A stretch of DNA of 64,000 bases from Pseudomonas putida (lineage in GTDB: Bacteria; Pseudomonadota; Gammaproteobacteria; Pseudomonadales; Pseudomonadaceae): NCBI RefSeq assembly GCF_005080685.1, contig NZ_CP039371.1, positions 1,674,001 to 1,738,000 on the forward strand, written 5' to 3'. Under the pieces are notes generated by a model that was not told where the DNA came from, searched no databases, and saw only the letters and a program-made list of their open reading frames with translations. Both the position numbers and the translations under genes were made by a program. Shown piece after piece: positions 28,870 through 38,910 of this stretch (position 1 is the first letter of the stretch; each line of letters begins with the position of its first letter).

Positions 28870-31326
28870 ATGAACAGCAAATCTCTTATACAGCCTCAAA
28901 TAGCAGGTACCCAATCGCTTGAGGATTTTCTCGAAAACATGCGCAAAGGGGTGCAAACGTTCGGCTGGGATGCACTGCTGGTGTTCGACAAAGCCGCTAC
29001 CAACACCCTGTTGATGCAAGAGTACATTGACCGGTTCGACACGGACAGTTATTTCCCGCCTTTTCCTAATGACGTGATCGATACCGAGGAAGGTTACCAG
29101 CATGTCTTGATCGGTTTGGTGATGGATAAGCCGCGGTTGTCGTTCGAGAATGCCACCATTGTGGACTCAAGAGGGAAACTTGTGCTGCGCATGGTAGGGG
29201 GTAAGCAGGTTCAGCTTCACAAATCATTCAAGGGAGGGAACGAGGTCCGCAGCATAAAGCGTCTTTCAGTGCTCAATGCGGCTGCCGGCCCCGCACTGCT
29301 CATGAATATAAAGCTGAGTCAGGTGCCGGGTAGCGTCGATACGAGTGGCAAGGTGATGTTGAACTTGAGCGAGGGCACTGATCATGTTTTTACCGGGCTG
29401 GAGACCCAATATGAGAAGATAAAACTGGGTTTGCATCTTGAATCCATCATAAAAAAATGGGGTTCAGAATTGACTCAGTTCCAGCTCAGCGAGTTGGCCC
29501 AGGATGAGGGGGCTGATTTGCAGCCAGGGGAGTTCGGTATTCGTACCCATCCGGCACCGGGTGCAAGTGTTCTCGGTAGCGGCACCTATGGTGAAGGGGC
29601 AGTGGTGGTATTCATTGCCATGAGGGGGAGTAAAAATGGCAGTTATCCGCATGCCGATGGAGACCTGTTGTACATGCTGCCCACGGCGACAACGCCTTAT
29701 ACCAGTAACTTGCTGCTTGGAAATAGATTTATTTTGGAAGAAATGATTCTTCCCCGAATCGAGCGTGCGCAATGGGTGCGAGACGGTAAGTTTGTCGTGA
29801 GGGATCTGGGCGGGGATGCTGGATTTGGGTTGTACCCAACTGCAGGGTCTATGGCATTTGGCGGCCTAGATACTATCTGGCAAAACGGTTTGTTAGAAAC
29901 CTACACGCTGAAAGGTCCGGGGGGACGGTTATATTTTGGTGAAGGTGATCCGCCCATGCAGTTCAGAGTGGTGGGCAATATATTGAAATTCAGTTGGGTG
30001 AGCCTAGTCACGGACGTCTCATATCATTGGACCTGGGTAAACGTGCCTTTTGGTGGCGATGAAGGAGACATACCCTACTCGTTGCAGATTGAAGCGCAGG
30101 CTGATTTCAGGTTTTACTTGAAGCAGGAAGAGGGGAGGAATGTCATTGCTTTTGAAATGATCAGGACATCGGAAGTGGTGAATTTCGATTACGCTGGGGG
30201 GGCGTCAGTGCAGGCGGGCCACAAGGAAATAGTAAAGAAAAAAGCAGACGAATATATTAGCGCGCTAAAGGGCGGCCTGCGTTTAGGTGAGCAGCTAGTG
30301 ACCGCGCTGGCCGGGATTGACTTTTCACTCGATGCATTCCGTCTGAACAGCCTGTTGTTCCGTAGTCAAAATGTGGTTTCGCCACGCGATCTTAACTGGC
30401 CGCTGGACTTGACTGTTTTGGGCGATTTGGCCCCTGAGCGTACCACCCTGGTGGTCAGCCCGGCGGAGGTGATCGTAGCGGCCGGTAAAACCACACAATT
30501 CACGATCGAGCCTGACAGTAGCGATGTCGCTTGGGCCGTGGAAAACCTCCCTGGTGAGACGGGCGCTAAAGGCAATATCGATGATAACGGCCTATACACA
30601 GCGCCCTCCGCTGATTCCCTGCGTGAAGCTGGTCACCGTCGGGTGATCGTGACGGCCGCCCGCGAAGGCATGGTCAGCAAGGCCTTGGTCAGCCTGGTCG
30701 AAAACGAAGTGTCGGTGTACCCCTTGGTGGCGGCGGTCAGCTTGGGTGCCAACTACCCGATGAGCGCAGGTAGCCCTGATTCCGCCGCGCTGGAATGGCA
30801 AGACCCGCCCGAGGAGCTGGGAACGATCGCCCCGGACACCGACCCAGACAATCCGGGCGGTTACGTCTTTACCGCGACGACGATGCTGCCCCCTTGGCAA
30901 AGTGGGGACCCCCTGCACTATTTTGGACTGCGTTTGGTACCCATCACCGTGCAGCCAAAGGTGGGCGGTGAGCCAGCCACCATCGACATGCTGGTTGTCG
31001 GTGCTCAGACCGGGAATTACTGGCTGGAACCCAACTCCAACGCTGATGGCAGTGTGACCGTCAAGTTCAAGCGGCTTAACCGCAACGGTGAGGTGACAGA
31101 CGTTCCGGACGACGACACCGAATGGACATTACTCAAGGGCGATGGAGCTTTCGAGAATGGCGTCTACACGCCGAAAGAGGGTTCGGCGGAGCAATACGCA
31201 ATTATCGTTGCCTTCTACGACGACGGTGATAGTGCTGACCGGTTCGACTACATCATCCTCCCTGTGCCGTTCGTTTCGGTCAAACGCTACGCCGATATGC
31301 TCAACCCAGCGATCAAGGAAGTGTGA
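28870..31326 (+). CDS. P-47/TULIP-like protein with C-terminal beta module
   Basis: An 818-aa protein without signal peptide. The N-terminus (FLENMRKGVQTFGWDALLVF, then an NTLLMQEYIDRF helix and LSFENATIV) resembles the GWD...N..L..EYI start of clostridial P-47/OrfX proteins, lipid-binding TULIP-fold proteins encoded beside botulinum-type and mosquitocidal toxins. That link is from memory of the family and needs a profile search. From about residue 520 come Ig-like blocks ('VVSPAEVIVAAGKTTQFTIE', 'NIDDNGLYTAPS') and a final module (WTLLKGDGAFENGVYTPKEG to YIILPVPFVSV) that is shared with the 40557 gene. GC and codon bias are lower than in neighbouring core genes, especially at 29100-30300. 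Confidence 0.7.
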   Translation: MNSKSLIQPQIAGTQSLEDFLENMRKGVQTFGWDALLVFDKAATNTLLMQEYIDRFDTDSYFPPFPNDVIDTEEGYQHVLIGLVMDKPRLSFENATIVDSRGKLVLRMVGGKQVQLHKSFKGGNEVRSIKRLSVLNAAAGPALLMNIKLSQVPGSVDTSGKVMLNLSEGTDHVFTGLETQYEKIKLGLHLESIIKKWGSELTQFQLSELAQDEGADLQPGEFGIRTHPAPGASVLGSGTYGEGAVVVFIAMRGSKNGSYPHADGDLLYMLPTATTPYTSNLLLGNRFILEEMILPRIERAQWVRDGKFVVRDLGGDAGFGLYPTAGSMAFGGLDTIWQNGLLETYTLKGPGGRLYFGEGDPPMQFRVVGNILKFSWVSLVTDVSYHWTWVNVPFGGDEGDIPYSLQIEAQADFRFYLKQEEGRNVIAFEMIRTSEVVNFDYAGGASVQAGHKEIVKKKADEYISALKGGLRLGEQLVTALAGIDFSLDAFRLNSLLFRSQNVVSPRDLNWPLDLTVLGDLAPERTTLVVSPAEVIVAAGKTTQFTIEPDSSDVAWAVENLPGETGAKGNIDDNGLYTAPSADSLREAGHRRVIVTAAREGMVSKALVSLVENEVSVYPLVAAVSLGANYPMSAGSPDSAALEWQDPPEELGTIAPDTDPDNPGGYVFTATTMLPPWQSGDPLHYFGLRLVPITVQPKVGGEPATIDMLVVGAQTGNYWLEPNSNADGSVTVKFKRLNRNGEVTDVPDDDTEWTLLKGDGAFENGVYTPKEGSAEQYAIIVAFYDDGDSADRFDYIILPVPFVSVKRYADMLNPAIKEV

Positions 31327-31327
31327 G

Positions 31328-33277
31328 ATGCACAGTCATTCCAAACACGTCATTCTGGAACGGATGAAAGAGGCCTCGGTGCGTTTTGGCTGGGGCGGTG
31401 TACTGGCCCTGGACCGCAGGCTCCTCGACCTGGTGTTGCGTGAGCAGTTTCTTGAAGCGATCGGTAATTTCAGGGCCCTGGAACCTATCAGCCTGGATGC
31501 CGAACTAGATGAGGGTGGGGTATCGAACGTCTCGTTCCAGGGGCTGGTACTGGGTGCACCGCAGGTAAGCTTCGAGAACACGACGGTTTCGAGTTCAGAG
31601 CTGACGGTACGGTTGAATATCATCGCGGGGGAGTACTTGCGCACCCAGCGTGTGCCCGGTAGACCCAAGCGCGTCATGGAAAGCTTTACCATCAGTGAAG
31701 CGATGGGCTATCGGGTCGAGGCCCAATTGCCCTTGCGTGTCGAGCAGCTCGAGACCAGCCGATATGCATCGGTGGTACTGGATTTGGCGAGTGCCGCCGA
31801 ATTCACCACCAATCTGGGGCCCACCGATTATGTCAACATCATGATCGGCAGAAAGTTGCAAGAGTCTATCGGCTATATGCAGGCGTACCGGCGCACGTAT
31901 GCGTTGGCTCACATGCGCATGGACGACTATTACCCGTTGAGCCCGAAGCAGCTCTTGGTCCGGACCATGGCAGCGCCATGGGGGCAACAGGAGCATGACC
32001 CTCGTCATGGCGACGGCGCTGTGCTGGTATTCATGCAACTGGGTACCGACCTGCGTGCGGGGGGGCAACCGGACCCTTCTTTCGATTTCCCCTACCCGAT
32101 TCCCGAGGAAGCGAACGGCCTACCTGGCACCTTGATCCTCGACCCCGATATTCCGGACCTGGGCGCAGGCGATGCGAAGGATGTGCTGAGGACCTTGCAG
32201 CTGTCCAACGACTATGCGTTTACCGCCAATGACACGCAAACACCTCATGACCTGGTGCTTTTCGGTAGTTGGCGGGCCAGTGCACAGAGCGTCGTGGTAG
32301 AGCCAGGCATCATCAGCGTCGTGGCCGGGCGAAGCACGACGTTCGCCGCAGAAGGCGCGACAGGCGCGGTGCAGTGGTCTGCCCGCAACCTGAGGCGCCC
32401 TGGGGTTACCGGGGCTTTCGAGAACGGCACCTACAGCCCGCGTGGCGTAGCCGATTTCGCCCAGGACCAGCAAATGGTGCTGGTTACTGCAACCTTCCCC
32501 GAAGCGGGGGGCGAGGGGCGCCGCCATGCATTGGTCATGGAAACTGCCCGAGCGATGCAGGTTGCGCCGCGTGTGGCCAGTTGGGTTGAAGGTAACGCGC
32601 CGATCGAGCTACGTGCCGCGGACAGTGACGGTGGCACGCTGGAGTGGAGACTCACGGGGGCAGTGCGCTTGTCAGCGGGTAAACAACGAGGCTTGCCGCT
32701 CGATGAGGCGCTTGGCAAGCTTGAAGATCTGGGCAACGGGCGGGCACGGTTCACGCCGGATCCGCCCGCAGGGGGGGGGCCAGACCTGCGCGTGCAGCGG
32801 ATCAGGGTGAGCAACCGGCAAAGCGGTGAACATGCCGAGTGTGCGGTGGTGGTCATCAAATGGGAGGCAAGCTTGAATCTTGTGCCCTTTCACCTGCGGC
32901 AGGCGGAGTCGGTTCAACCGACGCAGTTCGTGGTCGAAACGGAAAGGGCAGTGACATGGTCTGTCTATGGTGAAGGCGGTATTGATGCCAATGGCGTTTA
33001 CACCGCCCCCGAGGCGCCAGAAATGCCCATTTCGGTTGTTGCTGCGGAGGATGATGATCGCGCCGGCTATGCCGTCGTTGAGTTCAGCGAGGGCAGAAGG
33101 GTATCGGCGGCGATGGTGCCTTGGACCGCTCTTAGCACCTTCACGATCAGGGCTATCAGCGCGCCACGCTGTTTCGCCAACGGCTGGCAGCAGATAGAAG
33201 TCGAGGTAGCGGTCGCCGCCGCAGGCGGCCCACCGGGGAAGAGTTGCAGATTTCCGACGATGACCTCGCTACCTTGA
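31328..33277 (+). CDS. Second P-47/TULIP-like protein, main part before a frameshift
   Basis: It starts at the ATG at 31328, 1 bp after the previous stop, and encodes 649 residues before the frame ends. MHSHSKHVILERMKEASVRF followed by GWGGVLALDRRLLDLVLREQFL matches the FGWDALLVFDKAATNTLLMQ start of the upstream protein, so the two are paralogues. Ig-like blocks follow (VVVEPGIISVVAGRSTTFAA, GGIDANGVYTAPEAPEMPIS). The last good residues, GWQQIEVEVAVAAAG, are cut by a frame change near 33222-33234; the natural continuation is in the frame of 33244-34170. The full protein would be about 946 aa. Confidence 0.7.
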   Translation: MHSHSKHVILERMKEASVRFGWGGVLALDRRLLDLVLREQFLEAIGNFRALEPISLDAELDEGGVSNVSFQGLVLGAPQVSFENTTVSSSELTVRLNIIAGEYLRTQRVPGRPKRVMESFTISEAMGYRVEAQLPLRVEQLETSRYASVVLDLASAAEFTTNLGPTDYVNIMIGRKLQESIGYMQAYRRTYALAHMRMDDYYPLSPKQLLVRTMAAPWGQQEHDPRHGDGAVLVFMQLGTDLRAGGQPDPSFDFPYPIPEEANGLPGTLILDPDIPDLGAGDAKDVLRTLQLSNDYAFTANDTQTPHDLVLFGSWRASAQSVVVEPGIISVVAGRSTTFAAEGATGAVQWSARNLRRPGVTGAFENGTYSPRGVADFAQDQQMVLVTATFPEAGGEGRRHALVMETARAMQVAPRVASWVEGNAPIELRAADSDGGTLEWRLTGAVRLSAGKQRGLPLDEALGKLEDLGNGRARFTPDPPAGGGPDLRVQRIRVSNRQSGEHAECAVVVIKWEASLNLVPFHLRQAESVQPTQFVVETERAVTWSVYGEGGIDANGVYTAPEAPEMPISVVAAEDDDRAGYAVVEFSEGRRVSAAMVPWTALSTFTIRAISAPRCFANGWQQIEVEVAVAAAGGPPGKSCRFPTMTSLP

Positions 33278-34170
33278 AGTTCGTGAATGTGGTGAGCAAT
33301 CAACAGCTGCCTTTCCTTGAAAAGGATGAAGACGCACTGGACGCTGCAAGTGGAGATGGTTGGGCAGTCAATAACAATGGTAATGAGATAGATCGGCAGC
33401 CGGCGGTCGCTCACGCAGACGATGGCATCCTAGGGCCTATCAGAAGGCGCCGCTTCTTCATGCACTCTCGTGAACCCGGGATGATCAAGGTGCGTGCGGA
33501 GATCCAGAATGCTGAAACGTACCTGTGGTTCAAATCTGAGGGTATGGGGGCGGACGATACCCTCGAGATGACCGGTTTGCCGTTACCGTCCTTTACCAGG
33601 CAGTCTTATTCCTTTGTGCGCACACGTGTTGCTGGGGACGATTCACCTTCCGACGGTGATGAGTTCGCTTACGTGGATAACAGTACGGATTATTGGCTGC
33701 TTGAATATGTGGGGCGCGATACCCAGATAATCAAGTTCGCGCGTTTACGCATTGCGAGTGCCGCTAATAAATCCAGCGTGCTCTGGGCCTCGCATTTGGT
33801 TGATGACCGATTCGTCAGTTACACGGGCTTTTCTTTCCAGTCTGATGACAGCAACATCAACGATCCCTTGCTGTTCGACGGTCTGCTCTATCGCATGGCA
33901 AAACAACGGTCGCATCGCTTGCCCAAGCTATTGGATGAAAAGGGACCTGGTGCGGGGCAGTTGATGCTCAGCTTGCACCGGTCGGATAACTTCCTCTTCG
34001 GCGACGCTGCGGGGTCGGGTTATACCCAGGCACTGGAAAAATCACTGTTGTTCGACTTGATCGATAAGGAAGGCAACGAGCACCCACTCCGTTTTGAATA
34101 CGGTGTGGAAGAGGACGATGCGAGGAACGGGCTTGCTGCTCGCGACAAACTTCGATTGTTCCGTCGTTGA
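33244..34170 (+). pseudogene. C-terminal part of the second P47-like protein, out of frame
   Basis: A 308-codon open frame with no credible start: its first possible codon is a TTG at 33244 without a ribosome-binding site. The residues just upstream in the same frame (RPTGEELQISDDDLATLKFV) continue smoothly from GWQQIEVEVAVAAAG of the preceding gene, which makes this its detached C-terminal domain. It contains an LWFKSEGMGADDTLEMTGLP block and a beta-rich 'YWLLEYVGRDTQIIKFARLR' region and ends 79 bp before the Rhs body gene. I do not recognise the domain. Confidence 0.65.
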
Positions 34171-34248
34171 TTGAGGTGACCTGGTCTTGGGGCGTGCAGC
34201 TCGCCCTGGGACCAGATGCCAACCTGAAAAACAAGAGGACGATAGGCC

Positions 34249-37200
34249 ATGGCGATCGAAACAGTCATTCATTCCAATGCATTCAACGCCAGCAGTTTTG
34301 TCGAGGGGGGGGTCGATCCCCGTACAGGGCAATACACTTTGGGGATCAACGTGCTGCCCATTGTCGGTAATGACCAGATCGGACCCGACCTGCCGATTCG
34401 CTTGATGTTCAACCCGTTCAGCGACGACAACGTCGGCTTCGGCAAGGGCTGGTATATCGCGCTCACACAGTATTTACCCGGTAGCCGTATGTTGAGGTTG
34501 CACACGGGAGAAAGCTACAAAGTCACCGGGACGGGGGAACAACCGCCGATCCGAGAGAAAAAGTTGGACAGTTTTCACTTCCATGACGACAGCGGGCGGG
34601 GCAAACGACAATATCGGGTCGTGTACAAGTCCTATATGGAGGAAATACTTGAAGTCTATGGGGATGGGGTGAACGAAGTCGCTTTGCCTGCCGAGGTCAG
34701 GGCGGCGTCGGGCCATCGCATCCAGCTTGGCTACACGAAAGACACGCAAAGGCTGGAGAGCATTGTCGATGGCAATGGCTTGCCCCTACTCAAGATAGGG
34801 TATAGCAGCGGCAGTGTAACGTTGGACCTGCACCCTGGCGCCAAGGGCGGCATCGAGCCATTGGCGCGTTATACGCTCACGTTGGAGAACCAGCAGCTAA
34901 TTAAAGTGAGCCTACCTGCGGAAGTGGGTGGCAACTGGCGATTCGAGTACAGCACCGTGCATGGGCTGACCTGCGTGGCCAAGGTCTCGACACCCTACGG
35001 TGCCATAGAGCGGATCGGTTATGGGGAAAACCAGGATCCTGGCCATCTGCTGCCCGGTGGTGGCAAGCGCGCAGCGATACCCCGGGTAACCTCCCATGCA
35101 ATCGAGCCGGGGGGCCAACAGCCATCAATGAACACCACCTATACCTACACCATTTTGGTAGAGGGCGTAGAGACCGCGCGCAACTTCGTCGGCTTTGGCA
35201 GTGGTATTACCTGGGGTGACAATGGCGAAGACAACCTCTACCGCGCACCGTCTAGCTACTTGTACCGCAGCACTGCCCACCAATGGGGCAAGGGGCCGGA
35301 CGGGCAAGACAGGGTACTGCGCACTGTTCAGCGCACCTACAACCGTTTTCATTTACTGGTGCGTGAGGTCACCGAGCAGGAGGGGCATGTGCTGACCAGC
35401 GAAACGACGTATCACGGTAAGGTCACCGATGCTTTCGAAACCCAGCCGGCCAATTTCCAGCTTCCTCGCGAAACCCAGCGCAAATGGGCGCTGGCAAATG
35501 ATGCCTCGCGGGTTCGTGAGGAACCTCCTACGCAGACGCTGTATGACTTGCATGGCAACTTGACCGAGGTGGTGCTGCCCGTCGGTAAGCGCACCGTTAC
35601 GGAGTATTATTCTGCTCTGGGCGGGGAGGGGTGCCCTGCCGACCCGGATGGCTTCGTGCGCAGCCCCATGAGGCAGACGGTGTACCCCGCAGTCGGAGGG
35701 GACGCGCCAGCGCCGATACTGCGTACGCACTACCGATACGTGGCGCTGGGCAGGGTCAATCACCCGGATGCCATCGCCGCGCAGGTAGCGGATACCTGGT
35801 TGGTACAGCAGCAGGAAACCTTGTGTGAAGTGCTGGATGACGTCGAGCAGGCTCCATTGCAGGTCACCACTACGTGCCCTGTGGACAAGCCCGATGATCT
35901 GTTGCGCCATGGGCGCCCTTTGCTGCAGACCTTGTGCATGGGCAGCCTGAATACCAGGACCTGTTTCACCTACAGCAAGGAAGTGCGCAATCAGCACCCC
36001 GTGCTGGTTACCCAGCAGCGGCTTACCGGTTTCGACCACGGGCAATCCATGTTGGCTACCCTTCGGCGCCACGGCGCCCTGGATCCCGCACAGTTGCACG
36101 CAGCATGTGACGAACCGCGGGATGTCAGCAAGGTCATCACCCTCGAGACCTCGCTGCTGATCGGTGAGCCGCTGCTCAATCGCGACGACAACGATGTTGA
36201 AATTGCCTATGAGTACGATGCGATCCGTCGGGTTACCCGCGAGACAGTGTCACCCAACGACGACCGTTATAAGGCATCGCGCACTTACCAATACGGGCTG
36301 GTAGGCGCGCCAGGCGAGCAGGCCTCGCAAACGAGGGTGGACGTCAAGGGCGTGGCGATTCTTACCCGGATCGATGGTTTGGGCCGGGTGGCCAGCGAAG
36401 CACGTCATGATGCCGACGCTGAAGAGGAGGACCGCCATCAGCTGTTTCGCGAGTGCAACAAGTTCGTCTACGATGAGCTTGGCCAGTTGACCGAGGCAAT
36501 CGAATACGACTGGCTCACCGATACGCAAATGCCGCTTGCCACGCAGTACGTGTATGACGATTGGGGCCAACAGTCCTGTGAGATTGGGCCTGATGGTGTC
36601 AAACGCTTCGAGGTGCATGACCCGATCGGTTCCAATCCGACGGGAAATGACCCAACCTGCAACATGCCAACCCAGACCCACTGGAGCGAGTCCGCCGATG
36701 GCAGTTTGAGCCAGGGCAAGACCATCACCTGGTTCAACCTCTTCGAGGCACCAGCGCAGGTCCAGCGCTTCGACCTTTCGGGCAAGCTCTATGGCAAGCA
36801 TCAGTACTTCTATGATGGGCTGGGGCGTAACGTGCGAGAAGTCGACGCGCGCAACGCGGTCGTCCGCAACACCTATGACGCCTTCGACCGCCTGGTCGAC
36901 CAGACCCTGGCGGATCGCTCCGTGGTTCACCGGGACTACGCCGTGCACAGCAGCGAAGACCTGCCGATCCAGATTTCCGTTGCAGGTAACACCCTGGGTG
37001 AGCAGGTATTCGATGGCCTGAACCGCATGATCGCTTCCATTACCGGGGGGCGTCCACGGCTCATGTGCTATGCGCCCGGCCAAAACAACCCGTACAAGGT
37101 GACAACGGCCGCGGGCAATGGCATCCAGTACGAGTACGTTCCGCAACTGGGTGAAGATCCCCAACTGCGGCGCCTACCCGGGAAACAAGCGGATTACACC

Positions 37201-38166
37201 TATGACCCCGCCAACGCTCGGCTTACCTGGTGCAAAGAGGAAGGTGAAGAACTGTCTCGGGTGTATTTCAGTACCGGTCAGATCAAATCGGAAACCCGCA
37301 TGATCGGTGCTGAGCACTGGTCCATGGAATATGGCACCTCCTTGCTGGGGCGTCAGCTGTACTACGTGGATGTCCTCGGGCAGACACAGACCTACGCCTA
37401 TGATGAGGCTGGCCGGTTGAAGGAAACGGCATTGGGTACCACCCAGAGCCATTTCTTCTACGAGGGGCTGGGCTATACGCAATGCATACTGACCCTGGAC
37501 GGTGCACAGGGGCTTGCCACCGAACTGGAGTACGACCACCAGGGTCGGGAAGTCTTGCGTCGTTTCATCTTCTTGAAGACGGTTGTCGAGGCGCCGATCG
37601 AGGGCTTCAGCTTTACCAATGAGTGCGTTCAAGCGCTTGTCGACGAGGCAGGGTTACTCGTGCAGGGAGTGCAGGAACTGGGGCAGGCCTATAGCGTCCT
37701 GGACCAGATAACACGCAAGTCGCTGAGCGAGAATGGCGACGTCTTGCGCGAGGAAACCTTCGACTACGACGCGCGCGGCCGCCTGGAGGCCTACACTTGC
37801 GCTGGGCCGATCGCCTACTGCCCGAAAGATCCCGCTGGCAAAAACATTCGTGAGCAGTATTTCCAATTCGATGCCCTCGACAACATCATTTGGCTATATA
37901 CCGGGTTCGAAGAAGAAGACGGTACCACGGGTGATAACGAGGCTACCTATCTCTTCGACTATAAGGACCCTGCACAACTCAGCGGTGTAATGAATACACA
38001 TGCTGACTACGCTGACTTCACGTTGCGCTATGATTTGGATGGCAATATGGTACAGGATGATAAAGGTAAGACGCTGAGCTACGACGCGCTGGGCCGCTTG
38101 AGCAGCTATGACGGCAGTGGCTATGGCTACGACGCATTGGACAGGTTGTCGAGCCAGGATGCATGA
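34249..38166 (+). CDS. Rhs/YD-repeat body protein without core and tip
   Basis: A 1305-aa paralogue of the frameshifted Rhs protein at 20972-26085, starting MAIETVIHSNAFNASSFVEG. It has the Rhs N-terminal region (PRTGQYTLGIN, GFGKGWYIALTQYLPGSRML) and YD repeats to the end (YDDWGQQSCEIGPDG, YDAFDRLVDQTLADRS, LSYDALGRLSSYDGSGYG). It stops after YDALDRLSSQDA, just before the Rhs core begins in complete proteins, so the core and C-terminal effector are absent. A terminator follows 16 bp after the stop, which suggests a natural end. The missing part corresponds to the orphan tip genes at 43455 and 42687. A clear ribosome-binding site (AAGAGGACGAT) precedes the ATG. Confidence 0.88.
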   Translation: MAIETVIHSNAFNASSFVEGGVDPRTGQYTLGINVLPIVGNDQIGPDLPIRLMFNPFSDDNVGFGKGWYIALTQYLPGSRMLRLHTGESYKVTGTGEQPPIREKKLDSFHFHDDSGRGKRQYRVVYKSYMEEILEVYGDGVNEVALPAEVRAASGHRIQLGYTKDTQRLESIVDGNGLPLLKIGYSSGSVTLDLHPGAKGGIEPLARYTLTLENQQLIKVSLPAEVGGNWRFEYSTVHGLTCVAKVSTPYGAIERIGYGENQDPGHLLPGGGKRAAIPRVTSHAIEPGGQQPSMNTTYTYTILVEGVETARNFVGFGSGITWGDNGEDNLYRAPSSYLYRSTAHQWGKGPDGQDRVLRTVQRTYNRFHLLVREVTEQEGHVLTSETTYHGKVTDAFETQPANFQLPRETQRKWALANDASRVREEPPTQTLYDLHGNLTEVVLPVGKRTVTEYYSALGGEGCPADPDGFVRSPMRQTVYPAVGGDAPAPILRTHYRYVALGRVNHPDAIAAQVADTWLVQQQETLCEVLDDVEQAPLQVTTTCPVDKPDDLLRHGRPLLQTLCMGSLNTRTCFTYSKEVRNQHPVLVTQQRLTGFDHGQSMLATLRRHGALDPAQLHAACDEPRDVSKVITLETSLLIGEPLLNRDDNDVEIAYEYDAIRRVTRETVSPNDDRYKASRTYQYGLVGAPGEQASQTRVDVKGVAILTRIDGLGRVASEARHDADAEEEDRHQLFRECNKFVYDELGQLTEAIEYDWLTDTQMPLATQYVYDDWGQQSCEIGPDGVKRFEVHDPIGSNPTGNDPTCNMPTQTHWSESADGSLSQGKTITWFNLFEAPAQVQRFDLSGKLYGKHQYFYDGLGRNVREVDARNAVVRNTYDAFDRLVDQTLADRSVVHRDYAVHSSEDLPIQISVAGNTLGEQVFDGLNRMIASITGGRPRLMCYAPGQNNPYKVTTAAGNGIQYEYVPQLGEDPQLRRLPGKQADYTYDPANARLTWCKEEGEELSRVYFSTGQIKSETRMIGAEHWSMEYGTSLLGRQLYYVDVLGQTQTYAYDEAGRLKETALGTTQSHFFYEGLGYTQCILTLDGAQGLATELEYDHQGREVLRRFIFLKTVVEAPIEGFSFTNECVQALVDEAGLLVQGVQELGQAYSVLDQITRKSLSENGDVLREETFDYDARGRLEAYTCAGPIAYCPKDPAGKNIREQYFQFDALDNIIWLYTGFEEEDGTTGDNEATYLFDYKDPAQLSGVMNTHADYADFTLRYDLDGNMVQDDKGKTLSYDALGRLSSYDGSGYGYDALDRLSSQDA

Positions 38167-38181
38167 ATACTCTGAAATGAA

Positions 38182-38208
38182 CATCGGGCCGTAAGGCCCG
38201 ATGCTTTT
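38182..38208. terminator. Terminator between the Rhs body gene and the convergent pilin gene
   Basis: CATCGGGCC-GTAA-GGCCCGATG followed by CTTTT. A 9-bp perfect stem with a tetraloop lies 16 bp past the Rhs body stop and about 44 bp from the pilin stop. Confidence 0.85.
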
Positions 38209-38251
38209 GGATACTCTCAACGTGCCTGCGCTTACACGCCAACTTCGCTGC

Positions 38252-38794
38252 TCATGGAATATCTACTCTGAACTGCACGTCGCTATTGGCGAGACCGGCG
38301 GTAACGCTGGCATCGATCGCTTTGTAAGCAGCAGTAAAGATCATATCGGTCGGCAGGCTGTCATGCAGAGGGTATGGCCTGGAGGCTACACCATTGTCGA
38401 TCGGTGCGCCGAGGTTGTCCTTGATGACGAGGGCCAGGCCGCTGGCGCCGCCTGGCTCCAAGGCATACAGCGTTCCGCTGGCACCTGCGCCGCCATAGCT
38501 GCCTGTGAAGGTCACGCTGGCGTTGGCGCCCGGTAGCAGAATGCAGCCAGCCGACCCTGGAGTGAGGCGCAAGCCGAATGATCGTGAAGCTGCCTCGTCA
38601 TCGGCTTTCTTGAACTCGCTGGCGTTGACGTTACCCATACGGATTCTGCTGGCGGGTAGGCCAGTAGAAGGGTCGATGATTTCGATCGCACAGGTGCCTG
38701 ACTGTACCTGGCCGAAAAAGTTGATGGCGCCGGTATTGGCCAGTGCTTGGTGGCTGGCCATGCCAAGCCCCAAGGCAACGAGGATTTTTTTCAT
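38252..38794 (-). CDS. Fimbrial major-type subunit (pilin), second copy
   Basis: A 180-aa pilin starting MKKILVALGLGMASHQALAN with signal cleavage near ALA-NTG. The mature N-terminus TGAINFFGQVQSGTCAIEII carries the donor-strand extension and first cysteine, with the partner cysteine in SAGCILLPGANASVTFTG. It is a paralogue of the pilin at 39700 (same TGxINFxGQV, GTCxIEIIDP, GSYGGAGA and ALEPGGA blocks). It lies downstream of the chaperone and should be followed by the usher, but the Rhs/P47-like block stands there. Confidence 0.92.
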   Translation of the reverse strand: MKKILVALGLGMASHQALANTGAINFFGQVQSGTCAIEIIDPSTGLPASRIRMGNVNASEFKKADDEAASRSFGLRLTPGSAGCILLPGANASVTFTGSYGGAGASGTLYALEPGGASGLALVIKDNLGAPIDNGVASRPYPLHDSLPTDMIFTAAYKAIDASVTAGLANSDVQFRVDIP

Positions 38795-38910
38795 GAACTG
38801 CTCCTTGACGGCGTGAGCGCGTTGGGAAGACCACTCCAGTCCAATGCGATGCCCCATACAAGGCCATTGGCTTGGCAGGGGGTGAACAGGGCCGGAGGAC
38901 GGGTGGGTTC

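Noticed and set aside
20972..38166. Complete insecticidal Tc complex
   Set aside because: There is no TcA (TcdA/TccA/B) and no SpvB-containing TcB protein; only Rhs/TccC-like proteins are present.
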